From: Leisingera thetidis
Lineage (GTDB): Bacteria > Pseudomonadota > Alphaproteobacteria > Rhodobacterales > Rhodobacteraceae
DNA length: 64,000 nt
Assembly: GCF_025857195.1 (NCBI RefSeq)
Contig: NZ_CP109787.1
Coordinates: forward strand, 2,669,501 to 2,733,500
Reading direction: 5' to 3'
In this document: positions 1 through 8,440 of the stretch, one piece after another
Numbering within the stretch: the stretch's first letter is position 1
Layout of the letters: every line of letters begins with the position of its first letter
Position numbers and translations under genes: made by a program
Notes under the pieces: generated by a model
Told to the model about the DNA's origin: nothing
Databases searched by the model: none
Seen by the model: only the letters and a program-made list of their open reading frames with translations

Positions 1-848
1 AGCACAAAGCCTTTGCCGGCCACCCGCACGCCCTCAATCGCCTCCGGCGTTCCAACCCGCGCCACCCGCGCCCGGCCGGGGCGGCCCATCCCGTGGCCCT
101 GCTCGGCGGTGAACTCCGCCTTCTGCATCAGCCCGTGGCGCCACAGGTAGGATGCCATCGCGCCGGTGGCCGAGCCGGTGAACGGGTCTTCCGGCGGGCT
201 CGGCGGCGCCATCAGCAGGCGCGAGAAGGTGTCGCCCGCCTCCGTCGCCCCCTCCAGCACCACCAGAAACGGCTCCATCATGTCGATGCCGTCAGCGCCA
301 ATCGATTTGCCCAGCACCGCCAGCGCCTCCAGGTTCAGCTCCGCCGCCTCCAGTGCGGCGCGGCTCTTCAGCACGGTGACGCAGAACGGCAGCCCGGTGG
401 AGACCTTCTGCGGCCGCCCCGCGATCGCCTCCACCGGCAGCGACACCGCCGCCGCCACCAGTTCCGGATCGGCAAAGGGGCCGAACTCCGGCGCCACCTG
501 GGTCATCTCGATCAGACCGCCGTCCAGCCGCACCGGCACGATCCCGGCGCCGGTTTCCAGCGTGATACTATCGCCCTGGAACAGCCCCCGGTCCCGCATC
601 GCCGCCACCGTGGCGATGGTTGGATGGCCGGCAAAGGGGATCTCGCGGCTGGCGAGGAAATAGCGCACCTTCACATCCGCCGCCTCCGACGGGCCGGTAA
701 AGGTGCATTCCACCAGCGAGGTCTCCCGCACATAAGCGGTGCAGACCGCCTCCGGCAGATGCGCCCCGCCATGCACCACCGCACAGCCGTTGCCGCCAAA
801 GGCGCGGTCCGAAAATGCATCCACCCAGTCGAAATCAAACCTGTTCAT
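1..848 (-). CDS. PhzF family isomerase, 3' end cut by window edge
   Basis: The frame opens at an ATG at 846-848 and stays open to base 1, so about 282 residues are visible and the C-terminus is missing. The protein begins MNRFDFDWVDAF and carries the PhzF diaminopimelate-epimerase-like fold signatures: a conserved acidic residue in RETSLVECTF (about residues 41-50, Glu42 in the position of the family's catalytic Glu), EIPFAGHPTIA, and a late DPFTGSATGA motif. PhzF proteins isomerise dihydro-hydroxyanthranilate in phenazine producers, but most genomic members act on unknown substrates and no phenazine genes are nearby. Its ATG overlaps the stop of the upstream secreted-protease gene (ATGA), so the two are probably translationally coupled. 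Family assignment is secure; the substrate is not. Confidence 0.9.
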   Translation of the reverse strand, partial: MNRFDFDWVDAFSDRAFGGNGCAVVHGGAHLPEAVCTAYVRETSLVECTFTGPSEAADVKVRYFLASREIPFAGHPTIATVAAMRDRGLFQGDSITLETGAGIVPVRLDGGLIEMTQVAPEFGPFADPELVAAAVSLPVEAIAGRPQKVSTGLPFCVTVLKSRAALEAAELNLEALAVLGKSIGADGIDMMEPFLVVLEGATEAGDTFSRLLMAPPSPPEDPFTGSATGAMASYLWRHGLMQKAEFTAEQGHGMGRPGRARVARVGTPEAIEGVRVAGKGFV

Positions 849-1984
849 AGCTTCTTCCTTTTGGAAATCTCCTTGCCGGGACGTGCATCTCCCGCCCCAA
901 GCATTTCCCCGATTTCATCCTCGAACTGCTCAACCGGCAACCCGAAACTCTCCTCAAATGCGCGCCGCCAGGAAAGGCCCGCCCCTTGTTTCCGCCAGTA
1001 ACTGAATACCGCGTCTTCCCCGTGGCGCGCAGCCAGCACCCGAGCCGCATAATGCGCCAGGTCATAGGCCTCATAGGACAGGCTCTTTCGTTCTTCGCGC
1101 AGGTCCCGCAGCCTGCTCCCTGAAGCTCTGGCTTTCCAGCGCAAAACCTCCATCCGCTCCGGCTTTGCATAGCCATGAGCATCCAGAAACTTTTCGCGCA
1201 CGAGCTCTGCGGCACCTTCATCCAGCCACAAGACGCCTTCCTTGCCCCAGACAGCAGGATGCCGCTTGCGCAGACCGTATTCTCCGGTAACCTCCGCCTG
1301 CCATAGGTGCACATACTCATGGGCGATGACAGGACCAAGCCAGCGGTAGCTGCTCTTCAGCCAATCCTCATCGTAAGCACTCTCTTGCGCCCAGCAAATA
1401 AAGAACATCCCCGGAAATGCCTTGGCCGAGTACCCGCGCTCAATAGTACACGCACGCTGGATCGGTTTCGTAAACCTCACCGGACGCCAGCCAAGCTGCC
1501 GGACCAGTTGCTTCATCTGCCGGGTCATGGCGCTGGCACTGCTGGCCGCTGCGATGCCAGGCCGGGTCGCCATCGGCATCCCCATGTCACGGGTCATAAA
1601 GGTCATCACCTTGCTATGGTTGATCCGCAGAGCCGCTTCGACCAGACTGTCCTGAGCCTGAACCACCGGAGCTTGGCGGCTGGGCAAATACTGTTTCAAA
1701 GAATACCGCAGCACCGGCAGTTCGCGGCACCAATGGACTGCCTCCGCCCTGCTCAGCGGTGGCAGGGCTTGCAGGCCAGCTGGCAGCCTTTCCCCCTGTT
1801 CCTCTTTCATTTGCCGCCAGGCCTGGCGGGTCTTGGGTCCCACAAGCCCATCGGCGGGCCCTGGATCCAACCCCAACCCGGCCAGCTGCCGTTGCACGCA
1901 TTCCACAAACGGATCGGCTGCAGCAGGTGCGGCCTGCACTGCCAAGCCCAGCACCGCAGCGGCAAGCCGGAGAACCAGGATCAT
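845..1984 (-). CDS. Secreted putative HExxH metallopeptidase with N-terminal peptidoglycan-binding-like segment
   Basis: This is 379 residues from the ATG at 1982-1984, chosen because GGGAGG lies seven bases upstream; an in-frame start seven codons earlier is less good. A signal peptide (about residues 1-24, MILVLRLAAAVLGLAVQA) is followed by a short segment resembling a peptidoglycan-binding fold (GLGLDPGPADGLVGPKTRQAW, about 36-56). The zinc site is HEYVH at about 222-226, with WLDEGAAEL about 30 residues further on supplying the third ligand, the gluzincin (peptidase MA-like) pattern. It probably acts in the periplasm or outside the cell; the substrate is unknown. It overlaps the PhzF-like gene by four bases. 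No close named family is recognised, so the call rests on motifs. Confidence 0.75.
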   Translation of the reverse strand: MILVLRLAAAVLGLAVQAAPAAADPFVECVQRQLAGLGLDPGPADGLVGPKTRQAWRQMKEEQGERLPAGLQALPPLSRAEAVHWCRELPVLRYSLKQYLPSRQAPVVQAQDSLVEAALRINHSKVMTFMTRDMGMPMATRPGIAAASSASAMTRQMKQLVRQLGWRPVRFTKPIQRACTIERGYSAKAFPGMFFICWAQESAYDEDWLKSSYRWLGPVIAHEYVHLWQAEVTGEYGLRKRHPAVWGKEGVLWLDEGAAELVREKFLDAHGYAKPERMEVLRWKARASGSRLRDLREERKSLSYEAYDLAHYAARVLAARHGEDAVFSYWRKQGAGLSWRRAFEESFGLPVEQFEDEIGEMLGAGDARPGKEISKRKKL

Positions 1985-2108
1985 GAAACAGCCTCCCTGA
2001 AACAAACCAGGCCCCCAGAATGGGAGCCTGACTGCTGAAATATCAAGCGGTTTCCGGCAAATGCAGCGGTGCCTGTGGCAGGATCAATGCACAGGCGCCA
2101 AGCCCCGC

Positions 2109-2333
2109 CTAGTGCACCGGCACCGGCGTCATGTCGTTCTGCCGCGCCAGCACAAAGGCCATCCGGCGGTCGGCCACCAGCGCCAGCTGCTCTCCTCCGG
2201 CGTCATGGACCGCATAAAGCAGCTCGCGTTCGCCCGCGCTGTCCTGCACTTCCTTGGGCAGATCCGCCACCGCAACCGCCTTCACATAGACGGTCCGGTC
2301 TGCGCCCTCTTTGAAGTCAAACGGTGTATGCAT
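2109..2333 (-). CDS. DUF1150 family protein
   Basis: A 74-residue protein beginning MHTPFDFKEGADRTVYVKAV and including LALVADRRMAFVLARQND. It matches the small DUF1150 family, which in Rhodobacterales usually sits directly beside an Hsp20 gene, as here. It starts five bases after the hsp20 stop, so the two are almost certainly one transcript and probably share heat-shock control. No membrane segment, signal peptide or catalytic motif is visible. The function is unknown; a role linked to the small heat-shock protein is inferred only from gene order. Confidence 0.85.
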   Translation of the reverse strand: MHTPFDFKEGADRTVYVKAVAVADLPKEVQDSAGERELLYAVHDAGGEQLALVADRRMAFVLARQNDMTPVPVH

Positions 2334-2338
2334 TGCTC

Positions 2339-2752
2339 TTACCCCTTTCTGATGCTGATCGTCTGGACCACGGTTTCGGGCCGGGCACGGGTCAGATCCA
2401 CATGCAAGAGCCCGTTTTCCATCACCGCCTCGCCGACTTCGACGCCGTCCGCCAGCACGAACATGCGCTGGAACTGGCGCGCCGCGATGCCGCGGTGCAG
2501 GAACACCCGCCCCTCGCTGTCGTCGCGCTGGCGGCCGCGGATCACCAGCTGGCGGTCCTCGACGGTGATCGCCAGATCCTCCTCGGCAAAACCGGCCACG
2601 GCCAGGGTGATGCGGTAGGAATGCTCCGACGTCTGTTCGATATTATACGGCGGATAGCCTTCATTGCCCGACTTGGCCGAGCGTTCCAGCAAGCGTTCCA
2701 GCTGCTCGAACCCCAGCATGTGCGGGTAGGAGCCCAAGGTAAGTTTCGACAC
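2339..2752 (-). CDS. Hsp20 family small heat-shock protein (IbpA-like)
   Basis: The 137-residue protein has an alpha-crystallin domain at about residues 37-130, including YNIEQTSEHSYRITLAVAGF, the loop LVIRGRQRD, and the class A type GIAARQFQRMFVLADGV segment typical of IbpA. It should hold unfolding proteins in a refoldable state in the cytoplasm. The start is GTG at 2750-2752, supported by AAGGA eight bases upstream; there is no in-frame ATG close by. A candidate heat-shock sigma factor promoter lies at 2820-2849. It is the first gene of a two-gene unit with DUF1150. Confidence 0.93.
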   Translation of the reverse strand: MSKLTLGSYPHMLGFEQLERLLERSAKSGNEGYPPYNIEQTSEHSYRITLAVAGFAEEDLAITVEDRQLVIRGRQRDDSEGRVFLHRGIAARQFQRMFVLADGVEVGEAVMENGLLHVDLTRARPETVVQTISIRKG

Positions 2753-2819
2753 GTTGTTCGTCCTTTATGCCAAAGCGACGGATGCGCACGGCCCCGCTGA
2801 CGGCAGCCGCTTCCAGAAG

Positions 2820-2849
2820 AATATGGGAAGTTCCTGCTGGATTCACAAG
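2820..2849 (-). promoter_or_regulatory. Candidate RpoH (sigma-32) promoter for hsp20
   Basis: Read on the minus strand, CTTGTGA is followed about 15 bases later by CCCATATT, close to the sigma-32 pattern CTTGAA and CCCCATNT. It lies about 70 bases upstream of the hsp20 GTG. The match is by eye; the spacing and the gene downstream support it. Confidence 0.5.
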
Positions 2850-2933
2850 AGCATGTGCCCATAGGTCTAGCGGAAAAGCTGTTAACGAAGTATCTTCGCC
2901 CATACTTCATTCACCAGCCTGATTGAGTCGCCC

Positions 2934-3158
2934 ATGAACGCCCCCACAGATGTGTCGATGAAGACCGATGAGGTCCTGAAAGTTGAGCTGGAGGTTTTCC
3001 GCAGGCAGCACCGTGATCTGGACGAGGCGATCAGCGCGCTGGAAGAGCGCGGCACCGCCGACCAGCTGACGATCCGCCGCCTGAAGAAGCAGAAGCTCAC
3101 CCTCAAGGACAAGATCGCCCTGATCGAGGACCGCCTGACCCCGGACATCATCGCCTGA
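2934..3158 (+). CDS. YdcH family protein (DUF465)
   Basis: A 74-residue, highly charged helical protein that includes EVFRRQHRDLDEAISALEER and RRLKKQKLTLKDKIALIEDRL. This is the DUF465/YdcH pattern, a short antiparallel coiled coil. The family is widespread in Proteobacteria and has no established function. It is divergent from hsp20, with about 180 bases between them. The ATG at 2934 is the only sensible start and the frame ends TGA just after DRLTPDIIA. There are no membrane or signal features. Confidence 0.9.
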   Translation: MNAPTDVSMKTDEVLKVELEVFRRQHRDLDEAISALEERGTADQLTIRRLKKQKLTLKDKIALIEDRLTPDIIA

Positions 3159-3287
3159 GCGCCCCCCTGACCGGACGGCGGCGCGGCCCGCACCGACCGG
3201 GCCGCGGCCTGCTGCCGGCCGCCCGCGCCGCCGCCCGCGGCGCTCCTTCCGCGCCGGCCGCCGCCGGCCTTGCAGGACTGCCCGCCG

Positions 3288-5072
3288 ATGTTCTTTGACC
3301 TTGGCCCCGCCGCCCCCTATGCCGCGCTGGCGCTGATCCTGGCGGTGTTCGCCGCCTTTCTCAGCGAACGCCGCCCGGCAGAGGTCACCGCCTTTTTCGG
3401 CGCCGCGGTGGCGCTGGCGCTGGGGCTGGCCTCTGCCGATGACGTGCTGGCCGCCGCCGCCAACCCCGCGCTGGCCACCATTGCCGCGATGTTCATCCTC
3501 AGCTCGGCGCTGGTGCGCACCGGCACGCTCGAGGTGATGATCGCGGCGCTGTCGCGGCTGGCCCGGCGCCGCCCGGCGCTGGCGGTGGCGGCGCTGATGG
3601 GCACCGCCGCGGCGGCCTCCGCCTTTCTCAACAACACGCCGGTGGTGATGGTGCTGATCCCGGTCGCCATCGGCCTTGCCCGGCAGCTGGGCACGGTGCC
3701 GTCGCGGCTGCTGATGCCGCTGTCCTTCATGGTGATCCTCGGCGGCACGGTGACGCTGATCGGCACCTCCACCAACCTGCTGATCGACGGGCTGGCCCGC
3801 GACCTCGGGATGCGTCCCTTCGGCCTGTTCGAGATCGCGCCGCTGGGGCTGCTGCTGGCGCTGTCGGGCGCCGCCTTCCTGGCGCTGGCGGCGCCGCGGC
3901 TGCTGCCGGACCGCGGCACCGTGCTCTCCGGCGCCGCCGGGCGCGACAGCCGCGCCTGGCTGGCCGACCTGTTCGTCCCCGAGGGCTCGCCGCTGACCGG
4001 CACCGCGCCGCTGGCAATCCAGGCGCTGAAACGCGGCGGCGGCCGGGTCGCCGACGTGATCCGCGGCGGCGCCTCGCTGCGGCGGGACCTGGCGGCGGTG
4101 CGGCTGCAGCCCGGCGACGTGATCGTGCTCAAGACCCGCGACACCGAGATCGCAGGCCTGCGCGACGGCGCCGCCCGCGGCCTGCTGCTGCCCGGGCTGG
4201 AGGCCGCCGGCCTGCGCCGCTCGCAGCTGATGGAGCTGCTGGTCGCCCCCGGCTCCAAGGCGGCGGGGCGCAGGCTGAGCGCGCTGCGCTGGCGCCGCCG
4301 CTTCGGGGTCTACCCGCTGGCGCTGCACCGGCGCGGCGAGACCGTCGGCGCCCGGCTCGAGGACACCCCGCTGCAGGCCGGCGACACCCTGCTGGTCGAC
4401 GGCGCCGCCGCGGACATCGCCCGGCTGGCCGCCGACCAGCGGCTGATCCAGCTGGCGCCCAGCCCGGCCCGCGCCTACCGCCGGGCCAAGGCGCCGCTGG
4501 CAATCGCGGTGCTGGCGGCGGTGGTGCTGCTGGCCGCCATCGGCGCCGCGCCGGTGCTGCCGCTGGCGCTGATCGGCGCCGCGCTGGTGCTGGCCACCGG
4601 CTGCATCGAGGCCGACGAGGCGATGGCCGCCGTCGACGGGCGGCTGATCCTGCTGATCGTGTCGATGCTGGTGCTGGGCAAGGCGCTGGACAATTCCGGC
4701 GTCATCGCGCTGGCCACCGGCGCCCTGGCCCCGGCGCTGCAGGGCAGCCCGCCCTGGGTGGCGCTGCTGCTGGTCTATGCCGCGACTTCGGTGCTGACGG
4801 AATTGGTCTCCAACAACGCCGTCGCGGTGCTGATGGCGCCGCTGGCCGCCGGTCTTGCCGCCGCGCTCGGCGCGGATCCCCGGCCCTTCGTGATCGCGGT
4901 GATGTTTGCCGCCTCGGCCAGCTTTGCCACCCCGGTCGGCTACCAGACCAACACGCTGGTCTACAACGCCGGCGGCTACCGCTTCACCGACTTCCTGCGC
5001 CTCGGGCTGCCGATGAACATCCTGGCCGGCGCGGTCTCGGTTGCCGCCATTCCGCTGTTCTGGCCGCTCTGA
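3288..5072 (+). CDS. SLC13 family permease with internal TrkA-C (RCK-C) domains
   Basis: An integral membrane protein of about 594 residues. N- and C-terminal hydrophobic blocks (about 1-210 and 400-594) carry paired SLC13/DASS transport motifs, FLNNTPVVMVLIPVAIGLA and TELVSNNAVAVLMAPLAAGL, each with the conserved Asn-Asn/Asn-Thr helix break. Between them, about residues 220-390, lie two soluble TrkA-C-like regions (for example LKRGGGRVADVIRGG and LQPGDVIVLKTRD), a common insertion in bacterial SLC13 members that may sense a ligand. It probably moves an anion such as sulfate or a dicarboxylate with sodium; the substrate cannot be read from sequence. The ATG at 3288 is preferred over a TTG six codons earlier because AGGA lies upstream. 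Confidence 0.88.
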   Translation: MFFDLGPAAPYAALALILAVFAAFLSERRPAEVTAFFGAAVALALGLASADDVLAAAANPALATIAAMFILSSALVRTGTLEVMIAALSRLARRRPALAVAALMGTAAAASAFLNNTPVVMVLIPVAIGLARQLGTVPSRLLMPLSFMVILGGTVTLIGTSTNLLIDGLARDLGMRPFGLFEIAPLGLLLALSGAAFLALAAPRLLPDRGTVLSGAAGRDSRAWLADLFVPEGSPLTGTAPLAIQALKRGGGRVADVIRGGASLRRDLAAVRLQPGDVIVLKTRDTEIAGLRDGAARGLLLPGLEAAGLRRSQLMELLVAPGSKAAGRRLSALRWRRRFGVYPLALHRRGETVGARLEDTPLQAGDTLLVDGAAADIARLAADQRLIQLAPSPARAYRRAKAPLAIAVLAAVVLLAAIGAAPVLPLALIGAALVLATGCIEADEAMAAVDGRLILLIVSMLVLGKALDNSGVIALATGALAPALQGSPPWVALLLVYAATSVLTELVSNNAVAVLMAPLAAGLAAALGADPRPFVIAVMFAASASFATPVGYQTNTLVYNAGGYRFTDFLRLGLPMNILAGAVSVAAIPLFWPL

Positions 5073-5079
5073 GCGCCCG

Positions 5080-5123
5080 CCCCCGCACCGGCCCCGCACC
5101 GCCCCCGCACCGGCCCCGCACCG
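5080..5123. repeat. Four tandem 11-bp units after the SLC13 gene
   Basis: Four consecutive copies of an 11-base unit, CCCCCGCACCG alternating with GCCCCGCACCG, occupy 5080-5123, starting seven bases after the permease stop. The alternation of the first base makes this two exact 22-bp repeats. It is non-coding and probably arose by slippage in GC-rich spacer. Confidence 0.85.
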
Positions 5124-5268
5124 GGCGCCCGCATCGGCCCCGTAGCGCCGGCCGCCAAATGGATGGCCAAAGCGCGCATTTGCGGTTAGGAGCAGCCCGA
5201 ATTCGTGCCAGAGCCGCCCCGGCGGCGGCCCGCGCACGGTCCGCAACACCGCATAGAGCGAGCCGAAC

Positions 5269-6549
5269 ATGACCGCCACGAGGGATCACGCCCCGGCGCC
5301 TGCCGCGCAGGACGCCGATTACAATTTCACTCCGAAACAGGCGCTGGCCGGCGCCCAGATGCTGTTCGTCGCCTTCGGCGCGCTGGTGCTGGTGCCGCTG
5401 CTGACCGGGCTCGACGCCAGTGTCGCCCTGTTCACCGCGGGCCTTGGCACGCTGATCTTCCAGATCGCCACCCGCGGCCAGGTGCCGGTGTTCCTGGCCT
5501 CCTCCTTTGCCTTCATCGCGCCGATCATCCACGGCGTGCAGACCTGGGGCATGGCGGCCACCACCGGCGGGCTGGCGGCGGCCGGGCTGCTGTATGTGCT
5601 GCTCAGCTTTGCCATCCGCGCCTTCGGCACCGGCTTCCTGCACCGGCTGCTGCCGCCGGTGGTGGTCGGCCCTGTCATCATGGTGATCGGCCTGTCGCTG
5701 GCGCCGGTCGCGGTCAACATGGCCACCGGCCTGGCCGGCGAGACCCAGGTGATGCCGCGCAGCACCGCGCTGATCCTGGCCGCAATCGCGCTCGGCACCA
5801 CCATGCTGACCGCGATCCTGGGCCGCGGCATCATGCGCATCGTGCCGATCCTGGCCGGCGTCGCCGCGGGCTATGCCGCGGCGCTGGTCTGGGGCGCGGC
5901 AACCGGCGACAGCCTGGTCAGCTTTGCCGCCCTTTCCGGCGCGCCCTGGTTCAAGGTGCCCGGCTTTGCCGCGCCCGAGTTCAACCTGGCCGCCATCCTG
6001 TTCATCCTGCCGGTCGCCATCGCCCCCGCGATCGAGCATTTCGGCGACATCCTGGCGATCTCCAATGTGACCAAGCGCGACTACATGGAGAAACCCGGCA
6101 TCCAGAACACCATGCTTGGCGACGGCCTCGCCACCGCCGCCGCGGGCCTGTTGGGCGGGCCGCCCAACACCACCTATTCCGAGGTCACCGGCGCCGTCAC
6201 CCTGACCCGCGCCTTCAACCCGGCGATCATGACCTGGGCGGCGCTGTTCGCCATCGCGCTCTCCTTCATCGGCAAGCTGTCGGGCGCCCTGGCAACCATC
6301 CCGATGCCGGTGATGGGCGGCATCATGATCCTGTTGTTCGGCATGGTCACCGTGGTCGGCCTCAGCGTGCTGGCGAAACTGGGCGAGGCGCTGACCCAGG
6401 CGCGCAACATGGTGATCGTCTCCACCGTGCTGATCATCGGCCTCGGCGGGCTGACGCTGCAGTTCGGCGAAGGCTTCACCCTGGCGGGCATCGGCCTGTC
6501 GGGTGTGGCCGGCCTGCTGCTGAACCTGATCCTGCCGCAGGAGCGCTGA
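5269..6549 (+). CDS. uraA: Uracil/xanthine:cation symporter, NCS2 (UraA-like)
   Basis: A 426-residue membrane protein of the NCS2 nucleobase:cation symporter family. Hydrophobic helices run from about residue 27 to the end. Recognisable features are LFVAFGALVLVPLLTGLD, the TRGQVPVFLASSFAFIAP segment and the core motif IAPAIEHFGDILAISNVT (about 246-263), whose Glu is the usual substrate-binding residue, followed by GLLGGPPNTTYSEVTGAV. It should import uracil, or possibly xanthine, with a proton. It lies upstream of purE, about 260 bases away, with no shared operon evident. The family is certain; the uracil preference is inferred from similarity to UraA. Confidence 0.88.
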   Translation: MTATRDHAPAPAAQDADYNFTPKQALAGAQMLFVAFGALVLVPLLTGLDASVALFTAGLGTLIFQIATRGQVPVFLASSFAFIAPIIHGVQTWGMAATTGGLAAAGLLYVLLSFAIRAFGTGFLHRLLPPVVVGPVIMVIGLSLAPVAVNMATGLAGETQVMPRSTALILAAIALGTTMLTAILGRGIMRIVPILAGVAAGYAAALVWGAATGDSLVSFAALSGAPWFKVPGFAAPEFNLAAILFILPVAIAPAIEHFGDILAISNVTKRDYMEKPGIQNTMLGDGLATAAAGLLGGPPNTTYSEVTGAVTLTRAFNPAIMTWAALFAIALSFIGKLSGALATIPMPVMGGIMILLFGMVTVVGLSVLAKLGEALTQARNMVIVSTVLIIGLGGLTLQFGEGFTLAGIGLSGVAGLLLNLILPQER

Positions 6550-6808
6550 CCCGCAGCTGCGGCTGCCGCCCGGCCCTGCGCGCCGCCCGCGCCGCGCATC
6601 CGCGCGGCGCCACGCCCAACCGCAAGGCGGTGCAGCTCTGCTGCATCCCGCGCGGGCGGGAGCCTCCCCTGCGCACGGGCTGCGGCAAAGCGCCAAAGCA
6701 CGCGAATAAAGGCCCGAAACCCTTGGAATCCGCGCCCGCCCGCATTGCACCGAATCCCAGTTTCCCTATAGTGCGCGCTCCACAAGCCGCGACAGGAGCC
6801 AACAAGCC

Positions 6809-7297
6809 ATGGCCGACATCAAAGTGGGCATCATCATGGGCAGCCAATCCGATTGGCCGACCCTGAAGGAAGCCGCCAATATCCTGGATGAACTGGGCGT
6901 TGCCTATGAGACCAAGATCGTCTCTGCCCACCGCACCCCGGACCGGCTGTGGACCTACGGCAAGACCGCGGCAGAGCGCGGGCTGCAGGTGATCATCGCA
7001 GGTGCCGGCGGGGCTGCCCACCTGCCCGGCATGGTGGCCTCCAAAACCCGGGTGCCGGTGGTCGGCGTGCCGGTGCAGACGCGGGCGCTGTCCGGCGTCG
7101 ACTCGCTTTATTCCATCGTCCAGATGCCCAAGGGCTTCCCGGTGGCCACCATGGCGATCGGCGCGGCCGGTGCCGCCAACGCGGGCCTGATGGCCGCGGG
7201 CATCCTGGCGCTGCAGGACGCGGAGCTGGCGCAGCGGCTGGACGACTGGCGCGCGGCGCTCTCCGCCTCGATCCCGGAGGAACCCGCCGATGACTGA
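6809..7297 (+). CDS. purE: N5-carboxyaminoimidazole ribonucleotide mutase PurE
   Basis: The 162-residue class I PurE converts N5-CAIR to CAIR in de novo purine synthesis. Diagnostic motifs are GSQSD (11-15), SAHRTP (39-44) with the catalytic His, [10 protein letters not shown] (65-74) and PVVGVPVQT. The length is normal for bacteria. An AGGAG sits upstream of the ATG. The 3' end overlaps purK by eight bases, so the two consecutive steps that carry out carboxylation of AIR are co-translated. Confidence 0.97.
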   Translation: MADIKVGIIMGSQSDWPTLKEAANILDELGVAYETKIVSAHRTPDRLWTYGKTAAERGLQVIIAGAGGAAHLPGMVASKTRVPVVGVPVQTRALSGVDSLYSIVQMPKGFPVATMAIGAAGAANAGLMAAGILALQDAELAQRLDDWRAALSASIPEEPADD

Positions 7298-8366
7298 CAT
7301 GCTCTCCCCCGGCGCCGTGATCGGCATCCTCGGCGGCGGCCAGCTCGGCCGGATGCTGTCGGTCGCGGCCTCCCGGCTCGGCTTCAGGACGCATATTTTC
7401 GAGCCCGGGCTGAACCCGCCCGCGGGCCATGTCGCCGACCGCCTGACCACCGCAGGCTACGAGGACGCCGCCGCGCTGGCCGCCTTTGCGGCCTCGGTGG
7501 ACGTGATCACCTACGAGTTCGAGAACATCCCGACCTCCGCCCTCGATCTGCTGGAATCGCACAAGCCGATCCGCCCGGGGCGCGAGGCGCTGCGCATCAG
7601 CCAGGACCGGCTGACCGAAAAAACCTTCCTGCAGGACCTCGGCCTGCAAACGGCGCCCTTTGCCGACATCACCGATGAGGCCAGCCTCGATGCGGCGCTC
7701 GCCGTAATCGGCGCGCCCGCGATCCTGAAGACCCGGCGCTTCGGCTATGACGGCAAGGGCCAGGCCCGCATCAAGGCGCCGGAAGACGCTGCCGAAGCAC
7801 TCGCGGCCATGGCCGGCGCGCCCTCGATCCTCGAAGGCTTCGTCACTTTCAGCCACGAGGTCTCGGTGATCGCGGCCCGCGGCGTCGGCGGCGAGATCGC
7901 CTGTTTCGATCCCGGCGAGAACGTCCATCGCGACGGCATCCTGCACACCACCACCGTGCCCGCGCGCCTCAGCAAGGCGCAGCGCATGGATGCGGTGCTG
8001 ATGGCCGGCAAGATCCTGAACGCGCTCGATTATGTCGGCGTGCTGGGGGTTGAGCTGTTCGTCACCCCGCAGGGGCTGATCGTCAACGAGATCGCGCCGC
8101 GGGTGCATAACTCCGGCCACTGGACCCAGAACGGCTGCACCGCCGACCAGTTCGAGCAGCACATCCGCGCGGTGGCGGGCTGGCCGCTGGGCGACGGCCA
8201 GCGGCATTCCGACGTGGTGATGGAAAACCTGATCGGCGATGACGTGGACCGCATTCCGGAACTGGCCAGGGAAGCGGATTGCGCCATCCACCTTTATGGC
8301 AAGGCCGAGGCCAAGCCGGGCCGCAAGATGGGCCATGTGAACCGGGTCGTTAAACCGCAGGACTGA
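7290..8366 (+). CDS. purK: N5-carboxyaminoimidazole ribonucleotide synthase PurK
   Basis: A 358-residue ATP-grasp enzyme that uses ATP and bicarbonate to carboxylate AIR, feeding PurE. The N-terminal [13 protein letters not shown] (about 11-23) is the PurK signature. ATP-grasp features follow: [17 protein letters not shown], then the metal-binding region [24 protein letters not shown] near residues 253-276. The ATG overlaps the end of purE by eight bases. A short convergent-end repeat lies immediately after the stop. Confidence 0.97.
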   Translation: MTDMLSPGAVIGILGGGQLGRMLSVAASRLGFRTHIFEPGLNPPAGHVADRLTTAGYEDAAALAAFAASVDVITYEFENIPTSALDLLESHKPIRPGREALRISQDRLTEKTFLQDLGLQTAPFADITDEASLDAALAVIGAPAILKTRRFGYDGKGQARIKAPEDAAEALAAMAGAPSILEGFVTFSHEVSVIAARGVGGEIACFDPGENVHRDGILHTTTVPARLSKAQRMDAVLMAGKILNALDYVGVLGVELFVTPQGLIVNEIAPRVHNSGHWTQNGCTADQFEQHIRAVAGWPLGDGQRHSDVVMENLIGDDVDRIPELAREADCAIHLYGKAEAKPGRKMGHVNRVVKPQD

Positions 8367-8382
8367 CCCCGCGCAGGAGACG

Positions 8383-8433
8383 GCTGGGGGCGCTGCCCCC
8401 AGACCCCCGGGATATTTCCAGCCAGAAGAAGCG
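8383..8433. repeat. Convergent-end intergenic repeat, copy 1
   Basis: A hairpin GGGGGCGCTGCCCCC is followed by CCCCCGGGATATTT and then CCAGCCAGAAGAAGC. Related copies are at 26363-26423, 51777-51821 and 58654-58717. This copy fills the gap between purK (+) and the RNA-ligase-like gene (-). The GC hairpin followed by a short T stretch may serve as a terminator. Confidence 0.65.
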
Positions 8434-8440
8434 GGCGGCC

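Noticed and set aside
845..848. Phenazine biosynthesis cluster around the PhzF-like gene
   Set aside because: No other phz-type genes are visible to the right, and PhzF homologues are common outside phenazine clusters.
5080..5123. CRISPR array
   Set aside because: The units are 11 bases with no spacers between them; this is a simple tandem repeat.
2907..5279. Long open frame on the minus strand across the SLC13 gene (and similar ones across clpA, the atp genes and the motor-like gene)
   Set aside because: These are antisense mirrors of GC-rich coding sequence: composition is extreme, no domains can be recognised, and the sense-strand genes are unambiguous.
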